A DNA stretch of 36,094 nt, taken from the NCBI GenBank assembly GCA_913042995.1, contig CAJWMA010000003.1:1-36094 (forward strand), written 5' to 3'. Below, in pieces: positions 8,192 to 16,458 of the stretch (position 1 is its first letter; every line of letters starts with the position of its first letter). The notes under the pieces are model-generated. The model was not told the origin of the DNA, made no database searches, and worked only from the letters and a program-made list of their open reading frames with translations. This DNA is from an uncultured bacterium. GTDB lineage: Bacteria; Planctomycetota; UBA8108. The position numbers and the translations under genes are program-made.

Positions 8192-9565
8192 TTGGAAAAT
8201 ATAGTTTCAGACCAGACAAGTGACCAACCGGATCAGGATCTCGGCGCCATCGTCGGTGAGATCGCCGCGGAGGGTCTTCAGAAGCAGTCTTTTCACCGTC
8301 TCTCCTACGAGGCCTATTCCACGGCTAACGGGTCCGACCAACTCCGGTCTCTCGTTTCCGATTGGGGTGTCGTAGCCGGGTCAATTCCTTCGACCGCTGA
8401 TGCGGGCGCCATTCTCGGGTATTTTCAGATGATTCTTGGTGATCTGGATGCGGCCCAGGCCACCCTCGAGTCGAACGGTGGTTCGGACTGGGGTTCCTAC
8501 TGGCTCTGCCGGGTTCTCCTGGAGAAGAAGATGCCCGCAGAAGCCCTGGCGATCGCGAAGAAGTTCCAGGGAGGATCTCCCGCTTCGGTAGACTTTGCCT
8601 ACCTGGCTGTTGAGGCGTTTCTTCAGAGCGGCAACATTGACGAGGCTCGTTCGATTCTCGATTCGCTGAAGACGGGCCAGAGCGAATCCAGCCAGTTTGC
8701 CTATGCCAGCGGACTCTGCAGTGAGAAAGACGGCGATTACAGGGAGGCGATCGATTCTTACCGTCGAGCCATTTCGCTTGACGAAGAAAATTACGATGCC
8801 TATTTCCGTCTGGGCTACCTGCTGGGCTTCCATGCTACCGAAGAAGAGGAGCAGAGCGGCCTCGCCCTCGAATACTATGAGAAATGTCTCGATGCTCGCC
8901 CCATCAATACCAACGTGGTGATGAACCTCGGCATCCTCTATGAGGATTGTGAGCGATATCACGATGCCATCCAGTGCTTCCAGGCCGTCCTGAAGCATCA
9001 TCCGAACCACGCCAGGGCCAGGCTTTTTCTCGATGACGCCGTCGCCTCTACCACCATGTTCTACGATAAAGAGCAGGAGAAGAAGGCGGATCGTCAATCC
9101 CAGGTACTCAGGATCCCGGTCAGTGATTTCGAGCTCTCGGTCAGAAGCCGCAACTGTCTGCAGAAGATGAACATTGACACTCTTGGTGACCTCATCATGC
9201 GGACGGAGCAGGAATTGCTCTCCTACAAGAATTTCGGAGAGACCTCTCTTACCGAGATCAAGGAGATGCTGGTGCAGAAGAAGCTGCGTCTCGGGCAGGG
9301 ACTTGACGATCTGGATAGTGAGCCGCTCTCGCCCAGGAATCCGCTTGAGGCTTCCGCCGATCCGCAGGTACTCGATACCCCGATCGATTCACTGAACCTT
9401 TCTGTTCGCAGCCGGCGTTGCATGGAGCGTTTGAACGTTCGGTTGGTGAGAGATCTCATCAACAAGACCGAGGTCGAGCTCATGTCGGCCAAGAACTTTG
9501 GTATGACCTCTCTTACTGAGATCAAGCAGCAGCTCAGCGAGCAAGGCTTGTCGTTGCGCGGTTGA
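8192..9565 (+). CDS. TPR-repeat protein with two tandem RNA polymerase alpha-subunit C-terminal-domain-like modules
   Basis: TTG start with GGAGAGG upstream. TPR-like helices (DYREAIDSYRRAISLDEENYDAYFRLGYLLG, YHDAIQCFQAVLKHHPNHARARLFL). Then VSDFELSVRSRNCLQKMNIDTLGDLIMRTEQELLSYKNFGETSLTEIKEMLVQKKLRLGQGLDDL and IDSLNLSVRSRRCMERLNVRLVRDLINKTEVELMSAKNFGMTSLTEIKQQLSEQGLSL. Confidence 0.9.
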   Translation: MENIVSDQTSDQPDQDLGAIVGEIAAEGLQKQSFHRLSYEAYSTANGSDQLRSLVSDWGVVAGSIPSTADAGAILGYFQMILGDLDAAQATLESNGGSDWGSYWLCRVLLEKKMPAEALAIAKKFQGGSPASVDFAYLAVEAFLQSGNIDEARSILDSLKTGQSESSQFAYASGLCSEKDGDYREAIDSYRRAISLDEENYDAYFRLGYLLGFHATEEEEQSGLALEYYEKCLDARPINTNVVMNLGILYEDCERYHDAIQCFQAVLKHHPNHARARLFLDDAVASTTMFYDKEQEKKADRQSQVLRIPVSDFELSVRSRNCLQKMNIDTLGDLIMRTEQELLSYKNFGETSLTEIKEMLVQKKLRLGQGLDDLDSEPLSPRNPLEASADPQVLDTPIDSLNLSVRSRRCMERLNVRLVRDLINKTEVELMSAKNFGMTSLTEIKQQLSEQGLSLRG

Positions 9566-9599
9566 TTTTCAGGTAGATCCTGAAAGTTCGAGGTGTCTT

Positions 9600-10232
9600 T
9601 TGTATCACCATCTTAGGGGTAGGCTGATCGAACTGGGCTCCCTGAGCGCCGTCGTGGAAACCTCCGGTGTCGGTTGGCATGTCGAGATCCCTCTCTCGAC
9701 CAGGTCGTTGATCGGCGATCGTCTCGGGGAAGAGGTGCTGCTCTATACCCATCTCCTCGTCAGGGAAGATGTGCTCAAGCTCTTCGGTTTTTCCACCCTG
9801 GAGGAGCGGGAACTTTTCAGGCTTCTTCTCTCGGTTTCGGGAACAGGACCCAAGATCGCGTTGCAGGCGCTCTCGGCTTTTTCGGTCAAGGAGCTCATAC
9901 GCGATCTCGGATCCAGTGATGTTGATTCGCTCAAACGCATCAAGGGTGTGGGGAAGAAGCTTGCCGAGCGGATGGTGCTGGAGCTTCGGGACAAGGCAGG
10001 AGTCCTGCAATTGGGCGAGCCTGGCGGCGGGGCTGAGCAGCTACCGGAAGGCGGAGGAGGTCGGGTAGCCGAAATCGCGATTACCGTGCTGGTGGAACAG
10101 CTCGGCTTTTCGCTTAAGGATGCCCGCAAACGGGTTGAGGCGGCCTGCCAGAAGCTGTCAGGGCCCGATTCCCCGGCGAGTGCCCCAGGTGAGGCTGAAG
10201 AGATCATCCGGGTCGTTCTCGAGAACTCCTGA
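9600..10232 (+). CDS. ruvA: Holliday junction branch migration protein RuvA
   Basis: TTG start; MYHHLRGRLIELGSLSAVVETSGVGWHVEIPLST...LLSVSGTGPKIALQALSAFSVKELIRDLGSSDVDSLKRIKGVGKKLAERMVLELRDK; C-terminal three-helix domain. Confidence 0.95.
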   Translation: MYHHLRGRLIELGSLSAVVETSGVGWHVEIPLSTRSLIGDRLGEEVLLYTHLLVREDVLKLFGFSTLEERELFRLLLSVSGTGPKIALQALSAFSVKELIRDLGSSDVDSLKRIKGVGKKLAERMVLELRDKAGVLQLGEPGGGAEQLPEGGGGRVAEIAITVLVEQLGFSLKDARKRVEAACQKLSGPDSPASAPGEAEEIIRVVLENS

Positions 10233-10340
10233 TCCTGGCCGCGGTTCGGTTAACAGGTTGGGGTTTACGGCGGTTTTTTGCTGTGAGGGGGCTTTGAAGG
10301 TTTCGTAAGTCGCTTCAGATAAAGAACCTTCGCTCCCGGC

Positions 10341-10368
10341 TTGAAAGCGCCCATCTCCCTATTATAGT
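10341..10368 (+). promoter_or_regulatory. Sigma70-type promoter candidate
   Basis: TTGAAA (10341-10346) - 16 nt - TATAGT (10363-10368). Confidence 0.5.
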
Positions 10369-10435
10369 TGCCTTTAGAGGAAAAGATCAGAGTCTCTACT
10401 TTTCTCTCTCAGGACTGCTTCCGGCTGTGATTGAA

Positions 10436-10463
10436 CGGTTCCTGTAGCGGTTCCTGTAGCGGT
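10436..10463. repeat. Short direct repeat, 2.3 copies of CGGTTCCTGTAG
   Basis: cggttcctgtag at 10436-10447 and 10448-10459 plus partial cggt. Confidence 0.9.
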
Positions 10464-10635
10464 CTGTGTGTGACTTGCAGCTTGTTTGTGGGTTTTCTTT
10501 GTCCTGCTGGCAGGCCTTCCGGGAGTGGGTCCCGGGAAATGTCGGATTTGAAGAAGTGTGAAGGTAATTCGGCCGACCGGCTTTCTTTTTGAGCGGTTTC
10601 GCGGAGGTTTCCGGGCAGCCGAGAGAGGGGAACAA

Positions 10636-11772
10636 ATGAATCTGGGCAGTTGTAGCCAGGGTCCTGAACGCTGCGGTCGAGTTGGAAAGACAGCGGCTGG
10701 CGTGTTCCTTGCCCTGATAGCGGCGATGGCGCTTGGGGCTCTGCTGATGGGGTCTTCCCTTTCAGCCCAGGAGTCGGTGGCTGTTTCAGATGTGGCGGGC
10801 AGCGGTCCCGGCGCCGCAGTTTTCGCTGCGCGGCTCGAGCTTGAGCGCGGCAATCGGAGTGCCGCGGTTTCGCCGGTTCCGGAGGCGAGGAAAATAAGGC
10901 GCGCAGTCCGGCGCGGTTCGCGGGCGGGCCAGCGCGGAGAAAGAGCTCCCTGGGTCGCCATCAGAACACTCAAGCCTCCGACTTTCGAACAGGATGGTTT
11001 TTTCAGCGAATCCCGCGGGCTCGAGAAATTTACAGCCAGGAGCCTGGAGAATGATTTCGACAGGCCTGTTTTTGATGAGCCGCCGGTCTACGTCAACTAT
11101 GATCCCGACCCCATGTTCAGACTCAAGCCTCCTGTCGAGACCCGGTTTGCCAGGGCTGCCAGGAGACTGGCCGAGAAAAAATTCTATGTTGAGCTCAGGC
11201 GTAACCTGAAGAGGGAGTGGCAGAAGAACTACGAGAACAGCTCGGGGCTGGCCTATGATAAGTACCAGGAGCAGATGCTGCGCATCAATGAGATCGGCAG
11301 GGAGGCTCATGAGTACAACCTGCTGGTTGGAGATTACTATTCAAGCCAGCTCAAGGGAGCGCTTTTCGAGGAAGGCTACGAAGGCGGCGAGAGAGATATC
11401 CAGCTCCTGGGCTGGGGGCCTTTCACGATCATGGACTCGGGGTCCATGAAGGTTCATTTCGAGAAGCTTTTCAATACGGAAGATCCCCTCCCTCGGCTGG
11501 GGGAGCCCGAGACCAAGAACCCGGGCCGTGAAGGCTTCCTTGTGTCCGAACATTATCGCGTGGACACCAACCTGAGATTACGTTTTGATCTCGGCCAGCT
11601 TATTGAAGAAGGAGATGTGGTTGGCCTGCTCGAGAGCTACGGCGTGTCGGTCAGCATCGACTGGCTGTCAAAGATTCTCGGGCGTGAGATGCTGACCGCT
11701 GAGCTCGAGGCGGAGGTGAACAGGCAGGGCGATTACGCCATTGCCTTGAACTTTGTTCTCATCGGGAGGTGA
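10636..11772 (+). CDS. Hypothetical secreted/membrane-anchored protein
   Basis: ORF track begins at 10558; ATG at 10636 preceded by GAGAGGGG looks better. Hydrophobic segment VFLALIAAMALGALLMGSSLSAQE near the N-terminus; no recognised domain. Confidence 0.7.
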   Translation: MNLGSCSQGPERCGRVGKTAAGVFLALIAAMALGALLMGSSLSAQESVAVSDVAGSGPGAAVFAARLELERGNRSAAVSPVPEARKIRRAVRRGSRAGQRGERAPWVAIRTLKPPTFEQDGFFSESRGLEKFTARSLENDFDRPVFDEPPVYVNYDPDPMFRLKPPVETRFARAARRLAEKKFYVELRRNLKREWQKNYENSSGLAYDKYQEQMLRINEIGREAHEYNLLVGDYYSSQLKGALFEEGYEGGERDIQLLGWGPFTIMDSGSMKVHFEKLFNTEDPLPRLGEPETKNPGREGFLVSEHYRVDTNLRLRFDLGQLIEEGDVVGLLESYGVSVSIDWLSKILGREMLTAELEAEVNRQGDYAIALNFVLIGR

Positions 11773-11831
11773 GGCCCGGGGGGTGGGGAGATCTGGTCCC
11801 GCAAACTTCTCCGGGACGGGTTCTGAGCGCC

Positions 11832-11860
11832 TTGCTTATACTGAAATCTGCTGATAATAT
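11832..11860 (+). promoter_or_regulatory. Sigma70-type promoter candidate
   Basis: TTGCTT (11832-11837) - 17 nt - TAATAT (11855-11860). Confidence 0.5.
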
Positions 11861-12010
11861 ACCGGCGCTGATTCGGCCCCAGGCTCGTGGTGGAGTTTCC
11901 CGGGTCAGTCCTCTCTTTTCCTTAGTGTCGGTCTTACTTTTAGAACTGAAGTCGGCTTCGTGCTGGAATTTAGCTTTGTCGCCGCAGAGAAGAAGTGAAA
12001 TGGTGGGCTC

Positions 12011-13201
12011 ATGATACAGAAGATTTCTGATCAATGGGATGGTGTGGAGAAGGACGTCGATCGGGTTGGCAGTCCTGAGGGACAGCAACTGGAGGCGGTG
12101 GCTCAAAAGGTGAAGGACGTTCGTACAGCCCTTCAGACGATGTGCCAGGCCTCGGTTACCAGGGCAACCCTCAAGGAGGCGGTGAGGGAGGTCGTCGTGT
12201 CTCTTATCGAGGAAAGAGGCGACGAGCTCTTCCCTGAACTCAAGGATTTGCGGGGCAGGGTGGCGCAGGCGGATGCAGGGCAGGATTCAACTCCGGCTCT
12301 GTCTGGCGGTGTCGCCGGGATGAGAGAGTCCGTGGATGAGCTCCGCGCCCGGCTCGATTCAATCGAGGCAAGGGCGGGCGAGCTGGGCACCTCGCTTGAC
12401 GATGGTCTTGGAGCTCTGCAGCTCGATGTCAACGAGGTGCGGGCGGAGGCCGCCGGCACTGGCCGGCAGGTCAACGATGAGCTCGAGGTCGTCAGTGAAA
12501 TGGTTATGGATATCGAGGAAGGACTCGTGCAGCTCAAGCAGTCCATTCCGGAAACGGCAAAGACCGTGATGGGTGAGCTGGAAGTTCGCCTGGGTAAGGA
12601 GATCTCTGAGATGATGGAACAATTGACCGCGCAAATCGGTGAGCTGAAGGAAATGCTGGGTCGTGTAGAGGAATCGGTTCCCTCCAGGGGAATGGTAGAG
12701 AGCCTCGGAGAAGAGGTTGGTCAGCGTCTCGGCCGTATCGAGGAGACCTTCTCGAAGGTCTCCGGGCAGGTTGAGCATATCGACTCTACCACTCCCGAGA
12801 TCGAGAGCATGGGAGCGCGCTTCAAAGAATTGCGTGAGCAGACAGCCGCGGCCCAGGAAGAGCTGGGCCGCAACAGCGAGGGGGTCGAAGAAATCAGGAG
12901 CACCCTTGGCGGGCGTCTCGACGAACTCGGGCTGGCCCTGAAGGATGTTGTCTCCAGGTGGGAGAGCGACCAGTCGGCGATGGCAGAGAGGCTGGGCCGG
13001 CTCCGCGACTCGCTCAGGGACCAACTGCATGATTTCAATCTCCAGGTTGAAGGTGAGCAGAAGGGACTGTGGAACAAGCTCCGGGGGAACAAGGACCCCG
13101 GCCTGAAGCTCTCCGCGGAAGAATTTGACAACCTGTCCGGGAAGCTCGAGGGAATCATCTCGGGCCTCGAGACGGTCATTTCAAAGAAGGACGAGTCCTG
13201 A
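12011..13201 (+). CDS. Coiled-coil hypothetical protein
   Basis: 396 aa rich in E/L/Q/R heptad-like segments (e.g. LEVRLGKEISEMMEQLTAQIGELKEMLGRVEESV); no signal peptide or recognised domain. Confidence 0.7.
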   Translation: MIQKISDQWDGVEKDVDRVGSPEGQQLEAVAQKVKDVRTALQTMCQASVTRATLKEAVREVVVSLIEERGDELFPELKDLRGRVAQADAGQDSTPALSGGVAGMRESVDELRARLDSIEARAGELGTSLDDGLGALQLDVNEVRAEAAGTGRQVNDELEVVSEMVMDIEEGLVQLKQSIPETAKTVMGELEVRLGKEISEMMEQLTAQIGELKEMLGRVEESVPSRGMVESLGEEVGQRLGRIEETFSKVSGQVEHIDSTTPEIESMGARFKELREQTAAAQEELGRNSEGVEEIRSTLGGRLDELGLALKDVVSRWESDQSAMAERLGRLRDSLRDQLHDFNLQVEGEQKGLWNKLRGNKDPGLKLSAEEFDNLSGKLEGIISGLETVISKKDES

Positions 13202-13250
13202 TTCGAGCGCTCCAGCTCTTCCGGCCGCTCTCCCTCGCGAGGGTTAGTGC

Positions 13251-13278
13251 TTGAAATAAACCCCCGGGTTCGTAAACT
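13251..13278 (+). promoter_or_regulatory. Promoter candidate for tRNA-His
   Basis: TTGAAA (13251-13256) - 16 nt - TAAACT (13273-13278). Confidence 0.5.
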
Positions 13279-13336
13279 CGTGTTTCGATTTTCAGGAAGC
13301 TTTCCAGTGGGAGGCTCCCCAGGAAGGATCCATTGT

Positions 13337-13414
13337 GGTGAGCGTAGCTCAGGTGGCTAGAGCGCTTGGTTGTGGTCCAGGAGGTCGGGGGTTCAAGTCC
13401 CCTCGCTCACCCCA
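13337..13414 (+). tRNA. tRNA-His (anticodon GTG), with G-1 and encoded CCA
   Basis: Cloverleaf: acceptor GTGAGCG/CGCTCAC; D arm GCTC...GAGC; anticodon arm CTTGG-TTGTGGT-CCAGG; T arm GGGGG-TTCAAGT-CCCCT. G-1 at 13337 opposite C73 at 13411; CCA at 13412-13414. Confidence 0.95.
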
Positions 13415-13459
13415 TTTTTACCTTCCCATCATCGAGTAGACGCGCGTTCGCGGGTTTGC

Positions 13460-13838
13460 TCAGTCTTTTGCTTCCATGGTGGAGTAGGCCCTGGAGGTGA
13501 AACGGTCGAGGGCGTCGCAGGTCCTCTTTCCCAGCTCCGCGCCTGTCTTCAGCTCATCTCCGAGCTCCAGGTACGAGGACTCTTTCGAATCGTATTCCGG
13601 CCAGGCGGGTAACCCCTTGGCGTTGGGATTGCCCGTTTCGGAAAATCGCACCCAGTATTTCATGAGCTTCCGGGCAAGGCTCCGGCCGCCTTCCCCGGCG
13701 CGGCCGGCCTTGAGTGTGTTGAAGACATAGGCGAGCTCGATCGCATGGGGGGCGCCAAGGGCCGGGTAGCTCCAGCCTTTGCCGTCGGCAAGCTCCGGAA
13801 ATTTATTCCCCAGGTCATTTGCGGAGTATAATTTCTCT
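13460..13838 (-). pseudogene. C-terminal remnant of a type-B carboxylesterase
   Basis: WSYPALGAPHAIELAYVFNTLKAG...LARKLMKYWVRFSETGNPNAKGLPAWPEYDSKESSYLELGDEL resembles the carboxylesterase C-terminus (catalytic-His region GxxHxxEL.YVF). The nucleophile-elbow half is absent; upstream DNA is the FHA gene on the other strand. Confidence 0.65.
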
Positions 13839-16415
13839 GTGCCAAAGCAAGTAAGCGGACCCCATTTTCTGCTCGCGATTGCCGGTGAAGATTCCCAGCC
13901 GCGCCTGGTGATTCTTCCCGAGGGGGAGACCCTGCTCGGCCGCTCGCGGAAAAACGATATCATTCTCAAGGATTCGGCCGTCTCGCGTGAGCATGGCCGG
14001 GTGCTGCGCCAGGGAGCGGTGGTTCGCTACGAGGATCTTGGAGACAGGAACATTACCCTCATTGGTTCCAGTCCCGCTCATGGCAGGGAGCTGCGGGATG
14101 GCGATATTTTGAAAATGGGCCATTCGCGCCTGGAGTTTCATTCCGGCGCCGTCCTGGCGGCGCGGCCGTCGGCAAAGGCTGGAGGCATCGCCCCGCGCAG
14201 GCGTGTTTCTGATTCCTACAAGGCTAAAACCAGGTCAGCCGGTCTGCCCATGATGGTCGCGACGGTCGCGCTGATGGGCATCATCCTGGCGATCGTTCTT
14301 TTCAGGAATCCTCCTTCGCAACAGCCGTCCGCCGGTACGAATACGAACCTTCTCGTCCGGCGGAGTCAGCCATCCCGGAAGGAGAGCAGCTCGAAGTATC
14401 CCAAGGTACCAGAGGTCACCAGGCCGAAGCGGGCCGTGGTGAGCCCTGCCGCGAAGCCGCCTCCGGCTGAAGCGAAGCCCAAGCCGTCGGACGGCGGACG
14501 GGGCGCCGTTGCCGTAGAGACCCCGGTTCCCGCGGCAAAGAAAGAAAAACCGCCGGTTCCGAAGCCCGTTATCGTGAGACCGGTGGTTCCGAAGAATGCT
14601 GAGGAGGCCTACTTCGAGGCCCACGTAGTTCCCTTTCTTTCAAAATACTGCAACTCATGTCACAACCAGGAGAAGAAGAAGGGTGAGCTGGCGCTCAATG
14701 GTTATCTTGTCGCTTCCGAGGCGGTTAAGGACAAGCAGGCATGGGAGGCTGTGGCCAAGAAGATCAAGGCGGCCGAGATGCCTCCGAAGAGAAGCCGGAA
14801 GCCCACAGAAGATGAGGTCTCCAAGGTCGTCGCCTGGATTGACGCGGCAGTCTTCGGACTCAACGAGGGCAATGGGAACGATCCTGGCCGGGTTACCATG
14901 AGGAGGCTCAACAAGGTCGAGTACAACTATACGGTCCATGATCTTGTTGGCGTTGATCTCGACCTGGCCGATGCTTTTCCCGCCGATGAAATTGGCTATG
15001 GATTCGATAACATCAGCGATCTGCTCTCGATACCGCCGCTGTTGATGGAGAAATATCTCAAGGCGGGCGAGAAGATCGTGGAGGCGGCCTGGTCTAAAGA
15101 TGAATCCCGCGAGCGGATCCTGATCTGCTCGCCGAAAAAGAAGAGCGAGATGAAGACCTGCGCCAGGAAAATCATCAAGGCCTTCGGACTCAGGGCTTTT
15201 CGGCGTCCCCTGACCTCCAGCGAGACCGCGGCCCTGGTCAGCCTTGTCGAGCTTGCGGTGAAGAATGACGATGGGTTTGATAAAGGTATCCAGCTCGCGG
15301 TCCAGGCCATGTTGGTGTCTCCCCATTTTCTCTTCCGGGTAGAGATCGACCCAAAGCCTGATGATCCCGAGGCGGTACGCGCCCTCAACGACTACGAACT
15401 CGCCTCACGGCTGTCCTATTTTCTCTGGAGCAGCATGCCGGACGATGAATTGTTCGAGCTCGCCCGCACGAGAAGCCTTCGAAGGCGCAGCGTGCTTGAA
15501 AAACAGGTCGAGCGGATGCTTGCGGATAAGAGATCGCAGGCCCTGGTTCAAACCTTCGCCGCCCACTGGCTTGGCATCCGGACGATGAAGCTGGTCACTC
15601 CCGATGAGGAAACCTTCCCCGATTTTGATCAGCAGCTTCGGGATGCCATGTGCAGGGAGACCGAGCTCTTCTTCGAGGAGATCATGAAGAAGGATCTCAG
15701 CGTTCTCCTCTTTATTGATTCGGACTTCACCTTTCTCAACCAGCGTCTTGCCGAGCACTACGGTATTCGCGGAGTGAGCGGCGCGAAGCATCAACGTGTA
15801 GCCCTGGAGGACGGGCGCCGCGGCGGAGTCCTCACCCAGGGTACTGTTCTGACGATCACCTCCGATCCCACCCGGACCTCTCCGGTGAAGCGGGGGAAAT
15901 GGATTCTCGAACAGATTCTCGGAAGCCCTCCTCCCCCTCCTCCTCCGGGCGCGGATAATTTTGTCGGCAAGGCTACCGAGGAGGGGTTGACCCTCCGCGA
16001 GCGTATGAAGCTGCACCGGCAGAATCCCGAATGCGCGGTCTGCCACGAAAAGATGGACACCATCGGGCTGGGATTCGAAAGATTTGACGGGATTGGCACC
16101 TTTCGGGAAACCCAGTCCGGAGCGCCGATTATTGTCAACGGCACCTTGCCGAGCGGCCAGAGCTTCAAGAATGTGACCGAATTGAAGAGCCTTCTGCTGC
16201 GGCATAAGGCTGATTTCTGCCGCTGCCTGACCGAGAAAATGATGATCTTTGCCCTCGGCCGGGGGCTGGAGTATACTGATACTTCACTGGTAGATGAGAT
16301 CTCGAAAGAGCTCGCTCTGAGCGGCTACCGATTTTCGACGTTAGTGAAACAGATCGTCCTGTCTGAGAAGTTCAGGAAACGCAGAGGGGAAAAACCGCTG
16401 ACCGCGGTGAAATAG
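13839..16415 (+). CDS. FHA domain - TM - planctomycete-type cytochrome C (PSCyt1) with DUF1587/DUF1592/DUF1588/DUF1585-like regions
   Basis: FHA core GETLLGRSRKNDIILKDSAVSREHGRVL; TM LPMMVATVALMGIILAIVLF; CNSCH heme motif (14649-14663) in PSCyt1-like context; CAVCHEKMDTIGLGFERFDGIG (CxxCH at 16032-16046). ORF track begins at 13779; GTG at 13839 gives a better FHA N-terminus. Confidence 0.88.
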   Translation: MPKQVSGPHFLLAIAGEDSQPRLVILPEGETLLGRSRKNDIILKDSAVSREHGRVLRQGAVVRYEDLGDRNITLIGSSPAHGRELRDGDILKMGHSRLEFHSGAVLAARPSAKAGGIAPRRRVSDSYKAKTRSAGLPMMVATVALMGIILAIVLFRNPPSQQPSAGTNTNLLVRRSQPSRKESSSKYPKVPEVTRPKRAVVSPAAKPPPAEAKPKPSDGGRGAVAVETPVPAAKKEKPPVPKPVIVRPVVPKNAEEAYFEAHVVPFLSKYCNSCHNQEKKKGELALNGYLVASEAVKDKQAWEAVAKKIKAAEMPPKRSRKPTEDEVSKVVAWIDAAVFGLNEGNGNDPGRVTMRRLNKVEYNYTVHDLVGVDLDLADAFPADEIGYGFDNISDLLSIPPLLMEKYLKAGEKIVEAAWSKDESRERILICSPKKKSEMKTCARKIIKAFGLRAFRRPLTSSETAALVSLVELAVKNDDGFDKGIQLAVQAMLVSPHFLFRVEIDPKPDDPEAVRALNDYELASRLSYFLWSSMPDDELFELARTRSLRRRSVLEKQVERMLADKRSQALVQTFAAHWLGIRTMKLVTPDEETFPDFDQQLRDAMCRETELFFEEIMKKDLSVLLFIDSDFTFLNQRLAEHYGIRGVSGAKHQRVALEDGRRGGVLTQGTVLTITSDPTRTSPVKRGKWILEQILGSPPPPPPPGADNFVGKATEEGLTLRERMKLHRQNPECAVCHEKMDTIGLGFERFDGIGTFRETQSGAPIIVNGTLPSGQSFKNVTELKSLLLRHKADFCRCLTEKMMIFALGRGLEYTDTSLVDEISKELALSGYRFSTLVKQIVLSEKFRKRRGEKPLTAVK

Positions 16416-16458
16416 GGCAGAACAAACGGCTGCAGCGATACCGGAGCTAAATGCTGAC

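Noticed and set aside
10436-10463. 12-bp tandem repeat as a CRISPR or regulatory iteron array
   Set aside because: Only 2.3 short copies without spacers; too little to support function.
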